Program-made: the position numbers and the translations under genes | The notes under the pieces: generated by a model | Told to the model about the DNA's origin: nothing | Seen by the model: the letters and a program-made list of their open reading frames with translations, nothing else | The model's database searches: none | Shown here: piece by piece, positions 13,901 through 25,600 of the stretch | Layout: the number at the start of each line of letters is the position of its first letter | Position numbering within the stretch: the first letter of the stretch is position 1 | NCBI GenBank assembly: GCA_902729315.2 | Contig: LR746271.1 | Location: forward strand, 3,308,001-3,372,000 | Source: Spirodela intermedia | Lineage: Eukaryota; Streptophyta; Magnoliopsida; Alismatales; Araceae | Reading direction: 5' to 3' | DNA length: 64,000 nt

Positions 13901-15598
13901 GACTTTTTCAGTCTTAATGTTTAGTTTATAAGGGGATGAGAATGGCAGGTAAAAACGGGAAGATGATGGAGGGAACTACTTTGATTGAAAGACATGATAA
14001 AAATTTAGTAAAAATGATTTGATTTCATTGGAAAAATAAAAAATCCAATTAGAACAGCTATACCATATTCTGTTGTTGAGAGATCATACTCATTTTTATT
14101 CGACTTATTTATAAAAGTAATAAAATACACCGCAGCCAGTTCGGTCCTAGCTATTTTTAAAATGTACGTGTACTCCCTTTCCAAAATAAGTCGATATACC
14201 ATGAGTACTAAGCCCATATTGTTCGGATTGTTATTAAAATATTGATATTTAATCCAAAACCCGTAGCAAAATATTCTAGACACTTTATGAAATAATTGCG
14301 AATATGATTAAAATATTTATAGCCCTGTCTTACATGGTTCGATTGACGACTAGCCCATTGAGTGACTTTGGCTCTGGCCATTTCAAGAAGGGATATTACC
14401 AGGTTGGGTGAGTCCGAGAATGGACAGCCTTCTCTTGCCATCCGGCATTCCTCCTCCTTTCAGGTCCAATCCGAAAGAGAATCTAGTATGCCTTCTATGC
14501 ATTCTGTGTCCCGGCTGCATTGGTTAATTCTCTTCCATGATTGTGGTCTATATGAATCTTAGGGTCACGGTGACAAAGTTTGTACGATGGGCCTTTTTCC
14601 CCTACTGTGTCTAGTTTTGGGCCTTGTCACTGCTAGTGAATCAGGTTTAGTTGTAGACTTCTCCAAATTTGATTCACAATTTGTCTCCTACAATGTCTAC
14701 AATTTTTGCTCCTAAAATCTGGTTCTGTTTGGTTGGGTTAGGTTTCAGGACAGACAAAACCCTCTCAGCATATGGATATTCGACTAGGCTCACAAAGTTC
14801 AGGATATTATTCAGTATCAATATTAATATTTGTCCTGCTTATTATGCTCGCATATTTGGTTTTCCTATTTTTCTTAATACTGAGGGAAAAGATCGGCATT
14901 TAAGACACATCATGACACTGCTGTCTGAAGTCATCGTTCCCAAAGAGTAATTGGTTTTTCTTGGGGATAAATGTAATAGTTTACTAAACTTCGCATGAAT
15001 CATATTTGTGGCCTTAACCCAAATTGCTTATGTGTTCCATGAATTAAATGGTGCTTTTTTCCCCCAAGTATCATTGCGTGCGCTTGATTTTGGTCATATT
15101 TGGGCTCATGTGGATTATCACTGCTATGCTGATTGTATGTTAGCTTGAAATATGGGCAGCTGGGACAGATGATGCCCAAGGAAACGGGTGGCAGCAGAGA
15201 AGAAGCTGATGCGTTCTTTGAAAAGGGCCAGAGCATGCTGAGGACACTCGGCCTGGAGAGGTACGAGAAGAACCTGAGAAAAGGCATGATCACTGATGCG
15301 ACCCTCCCCCTCCTCACTGACAGGCGAGTGCTCCTCCATGCTGCTTTTACTCCTGTGGCTGATCTTATCTGATGTGATCTCATCTCATCTGGTCTTCTTG
15401 TTCAGTGCACTGAAGGAAGTGAGCATCCCCCCTGGGCCAAGGCTTGTCATTCTAGATCACATTGAAAGGTATTGCTGACAGCAGTCCTGGTTTCCCCCTC
15501 CTAAATTACTCATTGTTATTGTTCGCATTCTTCTTATTCTCATTCTTCTCTGTCTCTCTCTCTCCAGGGACCTCGAATTGTCGAAGAGGAGGCCGTGA
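10972..15598 (+). CDS. Tim17/22/23-family preprotein translocase, HP30 type with C-terminal SAM-like domain
   Basis: Member of the PRAT (Tim17/Tim22/Tim23/PMP24) family, closest to plant HP30/HP30-2. Those proteins are reported in chloroplast inner-envelope import of transit-sequence-less proteins and/or in mitochondria. Six exons join in phase: 10972-11304, 12360-12475, 13393-13516, 15160-15323, 15406-15468, 15568-15598, giving 276 aa. Supporting segments are AAITTGLAALQGGAMGGL, QARNFAVLTGVNAGISCVLK, FGSGFVFSLVSSSG and GAFFAILQGGIHKLG in the membrane domain (about residues 45-195). LGLERYEKNLRKG and LLTDSALKEVSIPPGPR form a C-terminal SAM-like region. An in-frame ATG exists at 10897 but lies only 7 bp after a TATATAAA box, so the protein probably starts at 10972 (MGEG, as in relatives). 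The intron 15324-15405 has a GC donor (CAG|GCGAGT) with a normal AG acceptor. HP30 versus another PRAT clade is fairly sure; the compartment is not. Confidence 0.9.
15324..15405 (+). other. Non-canonical GC-AG intron in the HP30-like gene
   Basis: The exon ends ...CTG ACA-G at 15323 and is followed by GCGAGT, with no GT that keeps the frame. The next exon starts at 15406 after TTGTTCAG. Joining the two restores Ser-Ala-Leu-Lys in exactly the position conserved in HP30 relatives. GC-AG introns are a known minority class; here the donor also departs from the usual GCAAGT. Confidence 0.8.
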
Positions 15599-15718
15599 AT
15601 TCTTCTCCAAGACCAATGGGAAGATGCGTATTTTGTTTCTCAAGTTTTGATTCATCATTTGTGGTTCACATTCGTTGCTTCTTTTGGACCTTTTGTTGGC
15701 TGATCAGTCAACTGGTTT

Positions 15719-15729
15719 AGAGAGGGAGA

Positions 15730-15775
<46 letters not shown>
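15719..15775 (+). repeat. (GA)n microsatellite
   Basis: 57 bp of GA repeats, interrupted by GGG at the left end and pure from about 15735. Short open frames across it (Arg-Glu repeats) are artefacts of the repeat. Confidence 0.95.
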
Positions 15776-15779
<4 letters not shown>

Positions 15780-16062
15780 CTAGGTTATTTAGGTGCGGGC
15801 CCTTGTAAACTATTCAATTTGGGGGTAAGTCCATTTAATTATTTCACACAGTTCTTCTGTTTATGCCTTGATCTCTTTTTATTACTTATATTGCCACATG
15901 CAATTTTTGAGATGGAGTACTTGGGATTAACAGAATTCTCAAACTATGGAACCATCTGCTTTCACAGCGAGTGTTACTTGGCGCTCTAGTCCCTTGTAAA
16001 CTATCGAACAATTAGGAGTTAGTCCTTCCATCCGTTAATTGGTCAGTCAAGGTCAAAGGTGG

Positions 16063-16065
<3 letters not shown>

Positions 16066-16121
<56 letters not shown>
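16066..16121 (+). repeat. (CT)n microsatellite
   Basis: 56 bp of perfect CT repeat, complementary to the (GA)n tract about 290 bp upstream, so the two could pair as a long hairpin in a transcript. Confidence 0.95.
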
Positions 16122-16123
<2 letters not shown>

Positions 16124-16966
16124 GGTCTTCCCCCTTGTTATGTACGTCTGTCCCATGTTGTACATCAAGGGTCCCATCAATTAGTCCCCATGTTGTTCGA
16201 CTCAGACTCTTACGTGTACTAAGTATTTGTAGTCATTACTCACTTGTTTTCTCAGGATACATAGATGTTCTTGAAGGAAAGTAACTATGGAGACACAATC
16301 TTGAGATTCTTGATAAATAAAAGATCATTAATCAATTAACCGTAATATTTACTGGATTTCTCACTAAGTTTTACAACATAATTTTATGGACTCTATTAAA
16401 ATCGGTACTCTTAATAAAAGTTTCAAAGTAAATACATTCCCTTGGGCCAGTAATGATAGTATCCTCGTCTTTAGATCAGATCAAATTGAACATCCATGAA
16501 GGTAAAATGTGCGGATTAGTCTTCCTCGTTGACTCTTGGAACTACCTCAGTTTTTAACGGTTTACAATAATGTCTTGTGTGCTGGGTGGAAAGATGAGGG
16601 ACTCAACCGCAAATAGATCGGTTTATAGGAAGTTATGGTGAAATAATTATTATTCGTCATAAGCTCGGTAGATGAAGAGAAGAGGAGGGATTGAGAGACC
16701 GTAGGACAATGCGGAATGCTCTTGATCCGAAGAGTAGGGATTGATGTTCTTTATTTGATGGGGGATGATGTGCAAGGACAGCTGTTGGGAGAGTAACTTA
16801 TGAGTCGTAATAACGTTTAAGAGCTGTTGTTGGGGAAAACTTATGAGTAAACCAAACCCTAACCCATGTAAAAAAATGCCAGGTCAGGGACCAGCCCATC
16901 GTCATTCCCCCCTCGAACCACCGTAGAATAAATAGCTCACAACATCACGGACCTGCGGCAACAGCG

Positions 16967-17533
16967 ATGTTGCCCTGGAAGGCGCTCCTGTCCCGTGGAG
17001 ATGCGGGGAGTAGCCCTGTTTCTTCACCCTTTCCTCCTGCAGCACCGGCGGCGGCGGCGGCGGCGGCTCTGGAGGACAACCACGATGAGCTCGTGGCAAT
17101 ATGCGACCGGAGGACGCTCTACCTCGTGAACATCTTCCTCGGCAGCTCCGCCAATTTCCTCAATTCCTTCGCCGCTGTCTGCGAGGATAAGCTCGCCGAC
17201 GTTCACAGGTGATGAAGTTTCCTTATTCCATCTTTTTTGTGTGACGCCGTCCGTGATTTTTCCCCTATGTATCACGATTTTAGGAGAATTTTGAGGGTGG
17301 ATTCGACGCTGCGGATTCTAGAGGCTAAGCTGTGCAGCGCATCGAAGAATAGCGGACATGCGGGAAGAAAGGAAGACGGGAAATCAGAATTGGAGTGCCA
17401 CCGTCGTCCCTCTTCCTTGGCTCCCAAAACAGCACCTTCGTCTCCACCTCTTCATCTTACCGATCTGCAAGATGCGAGTTCCAGCGATCTACAAATCCAG
17501 GAGACCTCAATTTCTACAACAGGGCGACGCTAA
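16967..17533 (+). CDS. CCDC53/WASHC3-like coiled-coil protein
   Basis: Two exons, 16967-17208 and 17284-17533, join in phase (AG|G) to give 163 aa. After an Ala/Pro-rich N-terminus (a GCG-repeat Ala run), residues about 50-97 read LYLVNIFLGSSANFLNSF, AAVCEDKLADVHRRI and LRVDSTLRILEAKL. This has the spacing of the core helix of CCDC53/WASHC3 (family DUF2360): Phe-Leu-Asn, Val-Cys-Glu-x-Lys-Leu-Ala-Asp, and Leu-x-Ile-Leu-x-Ala-Lys-Leu. In animals and amoebae that subunit belongs to the endosomal WASH actin-nucleation complex. The remaining ~66 residues are low in complexity and unrecognised, so exon 2 may really end earlier and splice onward. A possible AATAAATA TATA element lies near 16926. 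The family call rests on remembered pattern only; the reading frame and intron are clear. Confidence 0.62.
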
Positions 17534-20500
17534 TCGTTGTCGGAGCAAACGGGACCAATCAATTGATACGAGGAACTCGGGATCGTGTAGAGCCAGTGAG
17601 ATACATCAGAATCCTTTGTTGGCACCCATATTTTCCCCTCCTCAGATGAGTTAAACCAAATCTTCCTCTTTCGCCTTCCAATTGTTTCTATGTTTTCACG
17701 TCGATTTTCACGTGTTCGAAAGAACCCTAAGACCATATTTCACTCCTACAAAGAAATTTGCCAAATGGCAAGGCGAGCCAAATGCTCAGTATTCTTGACA
17801 GATCACAATGGCCTAAGTTTGAGAGTCTCTAGGCGAGTTTGCCTCTGCATGCCCATATGTGCGCTTGACTATTGATGTAAATCCATCTTAGTATCTGTAT
17901 GTTTGTGCTTACACTTGTTTACCTATATATGTGCAGAGCTATGCCCATGCTAGTTTTCGGCCTTTCTGAAAATCCTTTAAATCCTCTAAGATTAAATCAA
18001 TACGCATAATAGTGAACCATAAACATTTGTATATCCAAAGCTAGTAGTTCTCGTGCCACTGATAAGAATTTCCTATCGTGATTAAACTAGAACTGTAAAT
18101 GCATGTCTTAAGAAGTTAATGAATTTGTGATAAAATTAAATTTAGATCACCTCTAACGAAATATGAATATATAGTAGACACATTGAATCTTGTTTTTCAT
18201 ATAAAAAAATCCTTATTTCGATAACTTGTGATGCTTCAATTTTTTTAAAAAAATATTAAAAAAATTATAAAAATCTAAGCGGCCGCCAAAACATTCTAAA
18301 TTCAATCAAGTAATTCTCCATTGATAAATGATCTTAAATTAACACTTTCATATCATGGCCATCTAGTACACTGGTTTTTAATCTCAATATTTTTCCCAAC
18401 ATTTTGTATGAAGTATGATGTGCAAGTCATTACTTTGCTAATTGCAATTTTTATAATTATAAATATATTTTTTAATAATATTAAATATATTAATGATTTT
18501 TAACATATTTCTAATTTTGCTTGACATGCTCTTTTGTCCAAACAAATTCTCAAAAGATTTATTTGAAAGGTAGTCTTCACCAATTTAAAACTCCTTTAAA
18601 TGATGGGTATAAATAACTTTTAGGACAAAAACTAACCTATATGAATGGTTTATAAAATACTTCTAAACACTTATGAGGATGGTGAACAAGGTATTAAAAT
18701 TATTTATTGTTGCTTATTTTGATGATATTGGTTATATTGTAATACATAAATTTATAACTTTAAATGTTATACAGAAATTTAAAGAAAGGTAATTTCATAG
18801 TTAACAATTTGGTATCTCTAGGCTAATAATCAATGGAGACTATACTAGGTAAAAAAAGATATTCAAGTAATGAGAAAATGTCTAATGCCCAGGAATATCC
18901 ACAAGATACACAAATTTCATTGATTAGCATCTTTTACCACATGTTCATTAAAATTTAAATATCTACTATTGAACCAATTATTGAATGCATGAAGAATGGT
19001 AAGTTTCTTTCAAATAGATAAAGTAAATAAAAGGTTCAATCAAAGAGTAGAAACTTTGAGAAACTATTTGAAGTAAAATACAATGCATAAACCATGAGAG
19101 TAAGAGTTGTGCTATCTCGGTTGGATCATTAAATAATACTTTGATGTTATCTCATTTTCCAAATATGCTTTATATGAGGAAAAATATAATCATATCAAGA
19201 TATAATTCAATAATACTATTTAATGCTCTTATGAAAATTCATTAAATATATATGTAATCTATGATGTTAAAAATATTTATTTGATTAATTTTATCATGTG
19301 TGATTATCACTTTACATATTATTGTAGAGATCATAATATTTAGAGAAAAGAATATAGTAAGAAATAGACTAATTAAGACACTCAAATCAATGAAATTTTG
19401 TGAAACAAAGTACACATGAAAGATAATGAATTAATTTATTGAACTCAGACTGCTCATTTTGCCACAAATGAGTCTTTAAATACTAATGAACATACTTTAA
19501 AAATCATTTTAAATGTTTTGAATATCTGAAATCATGATTAAAAATATTGAAAGTATGACTAATATGTTAACGATCATATTTTATTTGAGGCAATGCAAAC
19601 AAGGTCATGATTTGTTAAAACACCATCTTATTTGGATGAGTATTATCTTCTTTGTTTTTAATGATATTAAATATTTATTGAATTTGATTGAAGAATATGA
19701 TTTGGAGATAAATGATGACTATAATGAAACCATATTAGATTTTTAAAAAGGATATTTATGTCATTAATGGACATTATATTTATTTCTCAACTATTGAAAT
19801 TTATATTCATATTTTTAAAAAATAAAAGTTGGAATTGCATAAATTGAATAAGACTTTCATACTTGATTTATCTGAAGATACCATGTCTTCTCAAAGGCTA
19901 GCTATTTGAGAATGATTATCTATATCTCCTCAACGACCTCAAGGTTTCTATTCAGCATTTTCAAAAAACAAATCTTGAGATAAATTGAAAAGACTTCACT
20001 ATTGGTCAATTTGTACAAAAGTGATGACTGAAGTAGTTGTTATGTACATATTAAAAGCTTCTCCTTGGCCAAACTCAAGTTGCCATGCAATCCACCCTCA
20101 GCCAACATCATTACAAAAATAGGACACCAAGAATTAGAGTCTTACCTTCATTCATTAGAATTAGAGTCTTACTCTCGAAATCCATCACTCATAAATATAC
20201 TAGGGGTTAAAATCTCTTACATTATTTTTAGGATAAAAGTTGTGATTGATAATCTTTAAACACTCAAGGGAGCTAAACCTACTAGATTGTTGGCCACCTA
20301 GAATCATGAATCTTGGAGAGGATTTCAATTTTTTTTTTAGAGAGAGCTGAACCCAATAATTAATGGTTATGATCAAGATAACAATTGTAGTGAAACCCAA
20401 GAATAACTATTATTCTTAGAATTACTAATCTCAAAAAATCATAAAATTTAAGACTTTGAGGGAAAAATTAGAGAATTTCAAAAGTCTTTACCAAAGTTAA

Positions 20501-21138
20501 GATTAGAATTCAATCATTTCAACATCTCATTCTTTTGCCTAGATGTGACATTAAATCCAGCAATCCCAAGAAGATTGTACTATTGCATAATATAGTGAAA
20601 AACATACTGATGTGAATTGAAAATAGATAATTTATAAAATAAATTTTATGATGTAGTTAGCTGCGTATACTTGGAAAACATTATTTTATTCAATGATAAT
20701 TTTTCTTCACTGGTCAATAGGCATTAAAATTTATTAATAGTAAAACTAGTGTTAAGAAAATAATTGTAACATACATCTTATTAATCCAAAGGCTCAATTA
20801 TACCATCAAACATAAATCAAGAAAATTAAATTGAGTAACAGATGAACTCAACAAAAGAAGAACATTCTGAAAGATTCTTCATGCTGAAATCACTAATTTT
20901 TAATATTTGAGGATTATATAAAAATGATGAAAACTCGACCAAAATTTATGATGCTTGCATACATAGTCAATTGATCAAAGGATTTCATATACAATGAAGA
21001 ATTTCTCACATAAATCTGTTATACATTCTATGAAGCTAATTAGCTTTCTACAATTAATAGAAGAACACTACTATTAGCTGAGTTGAAGAAAGGTATCAAA
21101 AAATCACGTGAAGTTGTCAAGTTTGTTATAAAAGATAT
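17534..21138. other. AT-rich island, left part, no recognisable gene
   Basis: From about 17.9 kb the composition turns strongly AT-rich with A/T homopolymers. Only short open frames occur (the longest about 70 codons, near 19534-19746) and I recognise none of them. Most likely decayed transposon sequence; no family can be assigned. Confidence 0.45.
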
Positions 21139-22695
21139 TTGATGAGTCTTCATTATCATGAGTTAATAATTAATAAATAATATAGTTTTAGCCTTAATTC
21201 ATAATAAATAAACTTATATTTATATTAAATTATGAAAAGTAATTTTCAATTAGTTAATATGATTTTTTTGCTAATTATGAAATTTTATGTAAAATTATAT
21301 AATTTTTATAATCATATTTTTTAGATAAATAAATAAAATAAAATAAAAAGATAGAAAAAGAGAGGGACCCACTAGCTGATTGGGCCCGCAAGTGAGTCGA
21401 AAGCACAATAGGGGCAGAGCTGCGAGTAGGAACTTGAGCAGCTATGGATCAATAGGGGCACATGTGTGTCACTCCTTTTCCACATCATTGGTGGCCAACC
21501 AGGTATGGGGTAAGAAGTGGTCGTACACATGCAAGAAAGGGACTCATTTATTCCTAAATCTCTTATTACTATAGATTCATCTCAAAATTTGACGTGTAAT
21601 TGATGTGGTACTAAACCTAAGTCACACTTTCTCCAAATGATTTTATAATTTTTTTACCTCAAATATTTCTTGTTTATCAGAAGGAGGTACCTTGATGATA
21701 TCATTTTATAAGGATATTTACATACTTATTTCACTCTCTCTCATACAAGTAGGCAACCGGCAAGGGTTTAAATCCTACTAGACAAAACTCATATTTTTAT
21801 TTGATTAAATCGTGACTTTCTTGCATATCATCGGTGAAGGATTAAGCTACTAGAATCGTTCAATCATCGATGAAAATCTCATCAACGTGATTTGTAAAGC
21901 ATTGTTACTAAAATTATTGAACGATTCACGATAAAAAGATTGCAAATCTATTGAGTAAATCATCTCTGATTGATTGACGAATAAGTTGTCATCGAGAAGA
22001 AGATAATCCACTGAGAAATGAGTCGCCACCTCCTGAGAATGTATCAAATGCGATGAAGAGCCTCATCTTGTTGTGTGGACATAAGGATGAAGCTCTCTAA
22101 CATGCACCGAAGAGTCCCTAAAGTCGTTATTTTTTCGCTCTGTCGAGTGACAGCTGCCGAAGACAATTCAGTGACCTATTTCATTGATCTCTAGACCTTA
22201 CAAGAAGACTAGAAATTGCCCACGTCATCTTTATTCAAGGAGAGCCTTTGAGGTCGCGGACACTATATGACAATCCTCTCGAACACTTAGAATTCTGAAG
22301 TATCGTCAACGCATCACTACCGCGACGTCAGAACTCTATTTTATCGTTTTAACAAGTTCAACTTTCACCATTATTTTTTAAACTTTGAAAAGAGATTCAA
22401 CGAATGCCTAAGTTGTCTATATTCAAGGAGAGCTTTTGAGGTCATAAGCATTGTTCGATGATCCCCCCAAACATAATTCTGGTGACCACTATCGTGAGGA
22501 CGAAACTCTACCTTTTCTACTTTCAACTTAATTTTCACTTCATTTAATGATAATTTATGTGATTTAAAATTTTCAAACTATTCTTCATTCAATTACGATT
22601 CTTTTGATTTTTACAAATCTTAATTTAACTAATTAAATTATATGTAATCATTTACATAAGAATTGTGAGGTGAAATTCTATTTTTGTCTTATTCA
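21139..22695 (+). repeat. ~1.56 kb dispersed repeat, copy A (LTR-like)
   Basis: Aligns end to end with 28155-29759. Shared landmarks include the start region TTATCATGAGTTAATAATTA, the GC-richer segment around ACATGTGTGTCACTCC, CATTTACATACTTATT-like words, and the paired statements GGAGAGCCTTTGAGG / GGAGAGCCCTTGGGG. By eye, identity is roughly four in five bases. Copy A can be read as starting TGATGAG and ending ATTCA, consistent with a TG...CA long terminal repeat. No convincing primer-binding site follows it, so it may be a solo LTR. Confidence 0.7.
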
Positions 22696-25600
22696 TATTC
22701 GTGAGGTGTTGACATCATAAATATATTTCAAATAGATTTTATTTTTATTTCTTAGTTCAAAATTTATAAAAAAATTATATTCTTTACAAAAAAATTATGA
22801 AATATTATCAGATATTATATTACATCCTTGTGATTGACTTAGAGATTTTTTTTTCTATTTTTAGAGTTTGTATTGAATTATATTCGATATTTCTTTATAA
22901 ATACTTCAAAATATCCAAAAAATAATATTTTTCTAGTTTTATAAATTTTAAATTTACATAATTTATTATACAACGACTAAGTCACGTCAATACTATAACT
23001 AGAGATCTTGTACTCTATTATGAATTTTAAAAATATTTTGAATGGATATATCTACATATTTTATTTTAGATTTACTATTGACATAGTGGAATATATTCTC
23101 TTCTTTGTGGTTGCAATTCTTTCTCTAAGATGCATAGTTTCATTGTCTGTATAATGAATTACACACTATTAACTTATTCTTTAGATAGACAACTCATTTA
23201 AATGAAGTTCTAGAGTTAATCACATCTAAAGTTTTTTTCACCTTTTTTACATTGTCTTTAAAAAACATTTGATTCTTTAAAATTGATGGCCAAATGATAA
23301 TCAACATGAAACTTATCAATTGACTCAATAGGATTATAACTTTACAAAATGAAAATTTCTTATTTGATATTTGTAACATGTTAATAACAACGAAATATGG
23401 GTCATTCAAAATATGACAAAGATTAGTGATAATACCTATGCCATTGAATTGACAAAATAGTTTTATTTACATGCAATGAATATTTATGATTATTATCTAG
23501 AGTAAAATGAAGATTTGAGAATGAATCTTTTTAAATTAGAAGAAAATAATGTTGCACAATCTCACTCTAGTGAACGACATGATGCAGAAGTGTGAGGATT
23601 GAGCTGTAAGAACAAGAAGATGAATACTTATTGGTTCATGATAAATAGTGTCGTAAACATGTTAGAGATTATTTAGTCTAATGTTTCTATTTTTAGTTCG
23701 TTTTTGGATTTATTTTAGTATACTATTTCTATATGTTGTTTAAAACACTATCTTAATAGTTTTGTTTAAAATATTTATTTTTTTCAAAGGCATCACCAAA
23801 TTCAGGGATGCCTTAATATAATCTGAACTATATAAAGGGCTAATGTTGTAGCCCTAGAGATATTGCAAAAATTTCCCCTATTTTGTGCTTTATCTCTTTG
23901 TTTCTAGATTGAAGCGTCCTACTTAAATTCAAGGGACATATCTTGATCTTGTGGATTCAAGATTGCCCTTCAACAATCACTTGTGAATTCAAGAGATGAA
24001 GTTGTCAACTATATAGATTCAAAACTTTATTTCTTTCCCAAAATTCATGTTTTGTCAATTTAAGGTTGGATTTTGCTTTTTCCTACCTCAATACTATATC
24101 ATTTTTTTTAATGTTGTGAAATTTTTCTCACAATGAAATAACATTTTACCCAATAAGGCCGAGATAGATGTGTGGTGGTGCTTCCAAGCTTATTTTTAAT
24201 CAATCACAACTAACATCATTCAATAATAGCAAATAGTCTTCTATCTCAATTGAACTTTTCAAACCATTTACTAATTCTCTGAGCAAAAATAATTGTGAAC
24301 TGGTCATGGTTAATAATCATTTCTATGTCAGTGAGATTAACATCAATGTTTTCTTTCCTTGATTAAACTTTGATTCATTAATTTTCTCTCCATTTTTTAT
24401 ACTTGATTTTCAAACATGTAATTTGACTTTGTTGTGCAACTTTTTTAACCTCATCAATAATTTTTTGTCATGTAGCACTTGCCAAAGTTTTTATTATAAG
24501 ATTGAGCTAGATAATTATACAGAACATTTATACTCAATTACGTTTCAAAATGATGTACTTATATTTTCTAGTTTTTCTTATAATGCAATTACCTGATAGA
24601 ATAGTAAAATGTAATATTGTTTTGGCTTCATGTTAGGTTGCTGCCATGATTGCATCTGCAGAATCTTCAAATGCAACTCTTGAGTTAAATCTATCCCAAC
24701 TATAACTCAATGAATGAATTATTCCATCCATGTTTAGGGGGGTAGTTATAGAGCATCGTAATAGAGTCCCAATAGTGGGGTGAAAATAGAGGTAGAAATA
24801 AGGGAAAGACTAAAAAAGGGAAGGGAAATCGCATATGAGATAGGGAAGAAGGGAATAGAAAATTGGTTTATGGAGGAAACCCTAGAACAATTTGAGGACA
24901 AATTCAAGAGTAACCCACTCTCCCACTAACTTCTTCCAAAAGTACCATAGTGAGGACCCCTCAAGAACCTTATATTATCATTCTTACTAGGCCCCTTGCC
25001 CACTTATGACTTATCCTTCTTTCTCCAAGCATAAGTAACCCTAGGCAATGAGCCTACTAATATGTTCTGGAAATTTTTGTCCTAACACATCCCTAGCAGG
25101 ATCTTGAGATAGGTAATGGACTTTAGTGTGGCTATTGCATGTACATCATTGGTGCATACCTCTATATTTTTTCTATGATTCATGTCTATGACAATATCGT
25201 TTCTCAGCATGATTAGTGTGTTTACATGACCTGAAGTTTCTTTTATTTTCAATTGTGTATGGTAACTAAATTATTATAATGTTTAAATAAGCAGCAAATT
25301 TCTACTTGATCATAATTGAGTTATCTAAGATATTCTCGCTCTTGAACATTGATCTTTGTGCTTGATTTATGTAACAATTATGTAATAAGTTTCTAATTGA
25401 TGCTTTCACTTCTTAGATAGTTCACCATATTCTTTTTAATTTTGCAATTTTTATTTCTAGTGATCCCAAGGCCATTGATATTGAAAGTCCATAAGTTTAT
25501 TGAAGAATAGGACACTATTTGAATAAATTTTCTACAAAGAGACAGCTTCTTTAGTATATTTTTGAAATTTCACTTTTGTCTTTTGAATTCCATGACGGAG

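Larger units (their letters stand above)
15599..16966. other. Intergenic region with facing (GA)n and (CT)n tracts
   Basis: 3' flank of the HP30-like gene and upstream region of the CCDC53-like gene. It contains two long dinucleotide repeats in inverted orientation, listed separately. It also carries two copies of a short motif around CCCTTGTAAACTAT, near 15799 and 15989, each followed by a TTAGTCC/TAAGTCC word. No coding sequence is supported. Confidence 0.5.

Noticed and set aside
15132-15159. Alternative acceptor GTTAG at 15143 for HP30 exon 4
   Set aside because: It puts the conserved LGQMMPKE segment out of phase with the preceding exon; the acceptor at 15159 matches phase and family alignment (Lys then Leu-Gly).
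22696-22730. Possible primer-binding site after repeat copy A
   Set aside because: The GGTGTTGACATC stretch only loosely resembles the tRNA-Met complement and is not placed directly at the repeat end.
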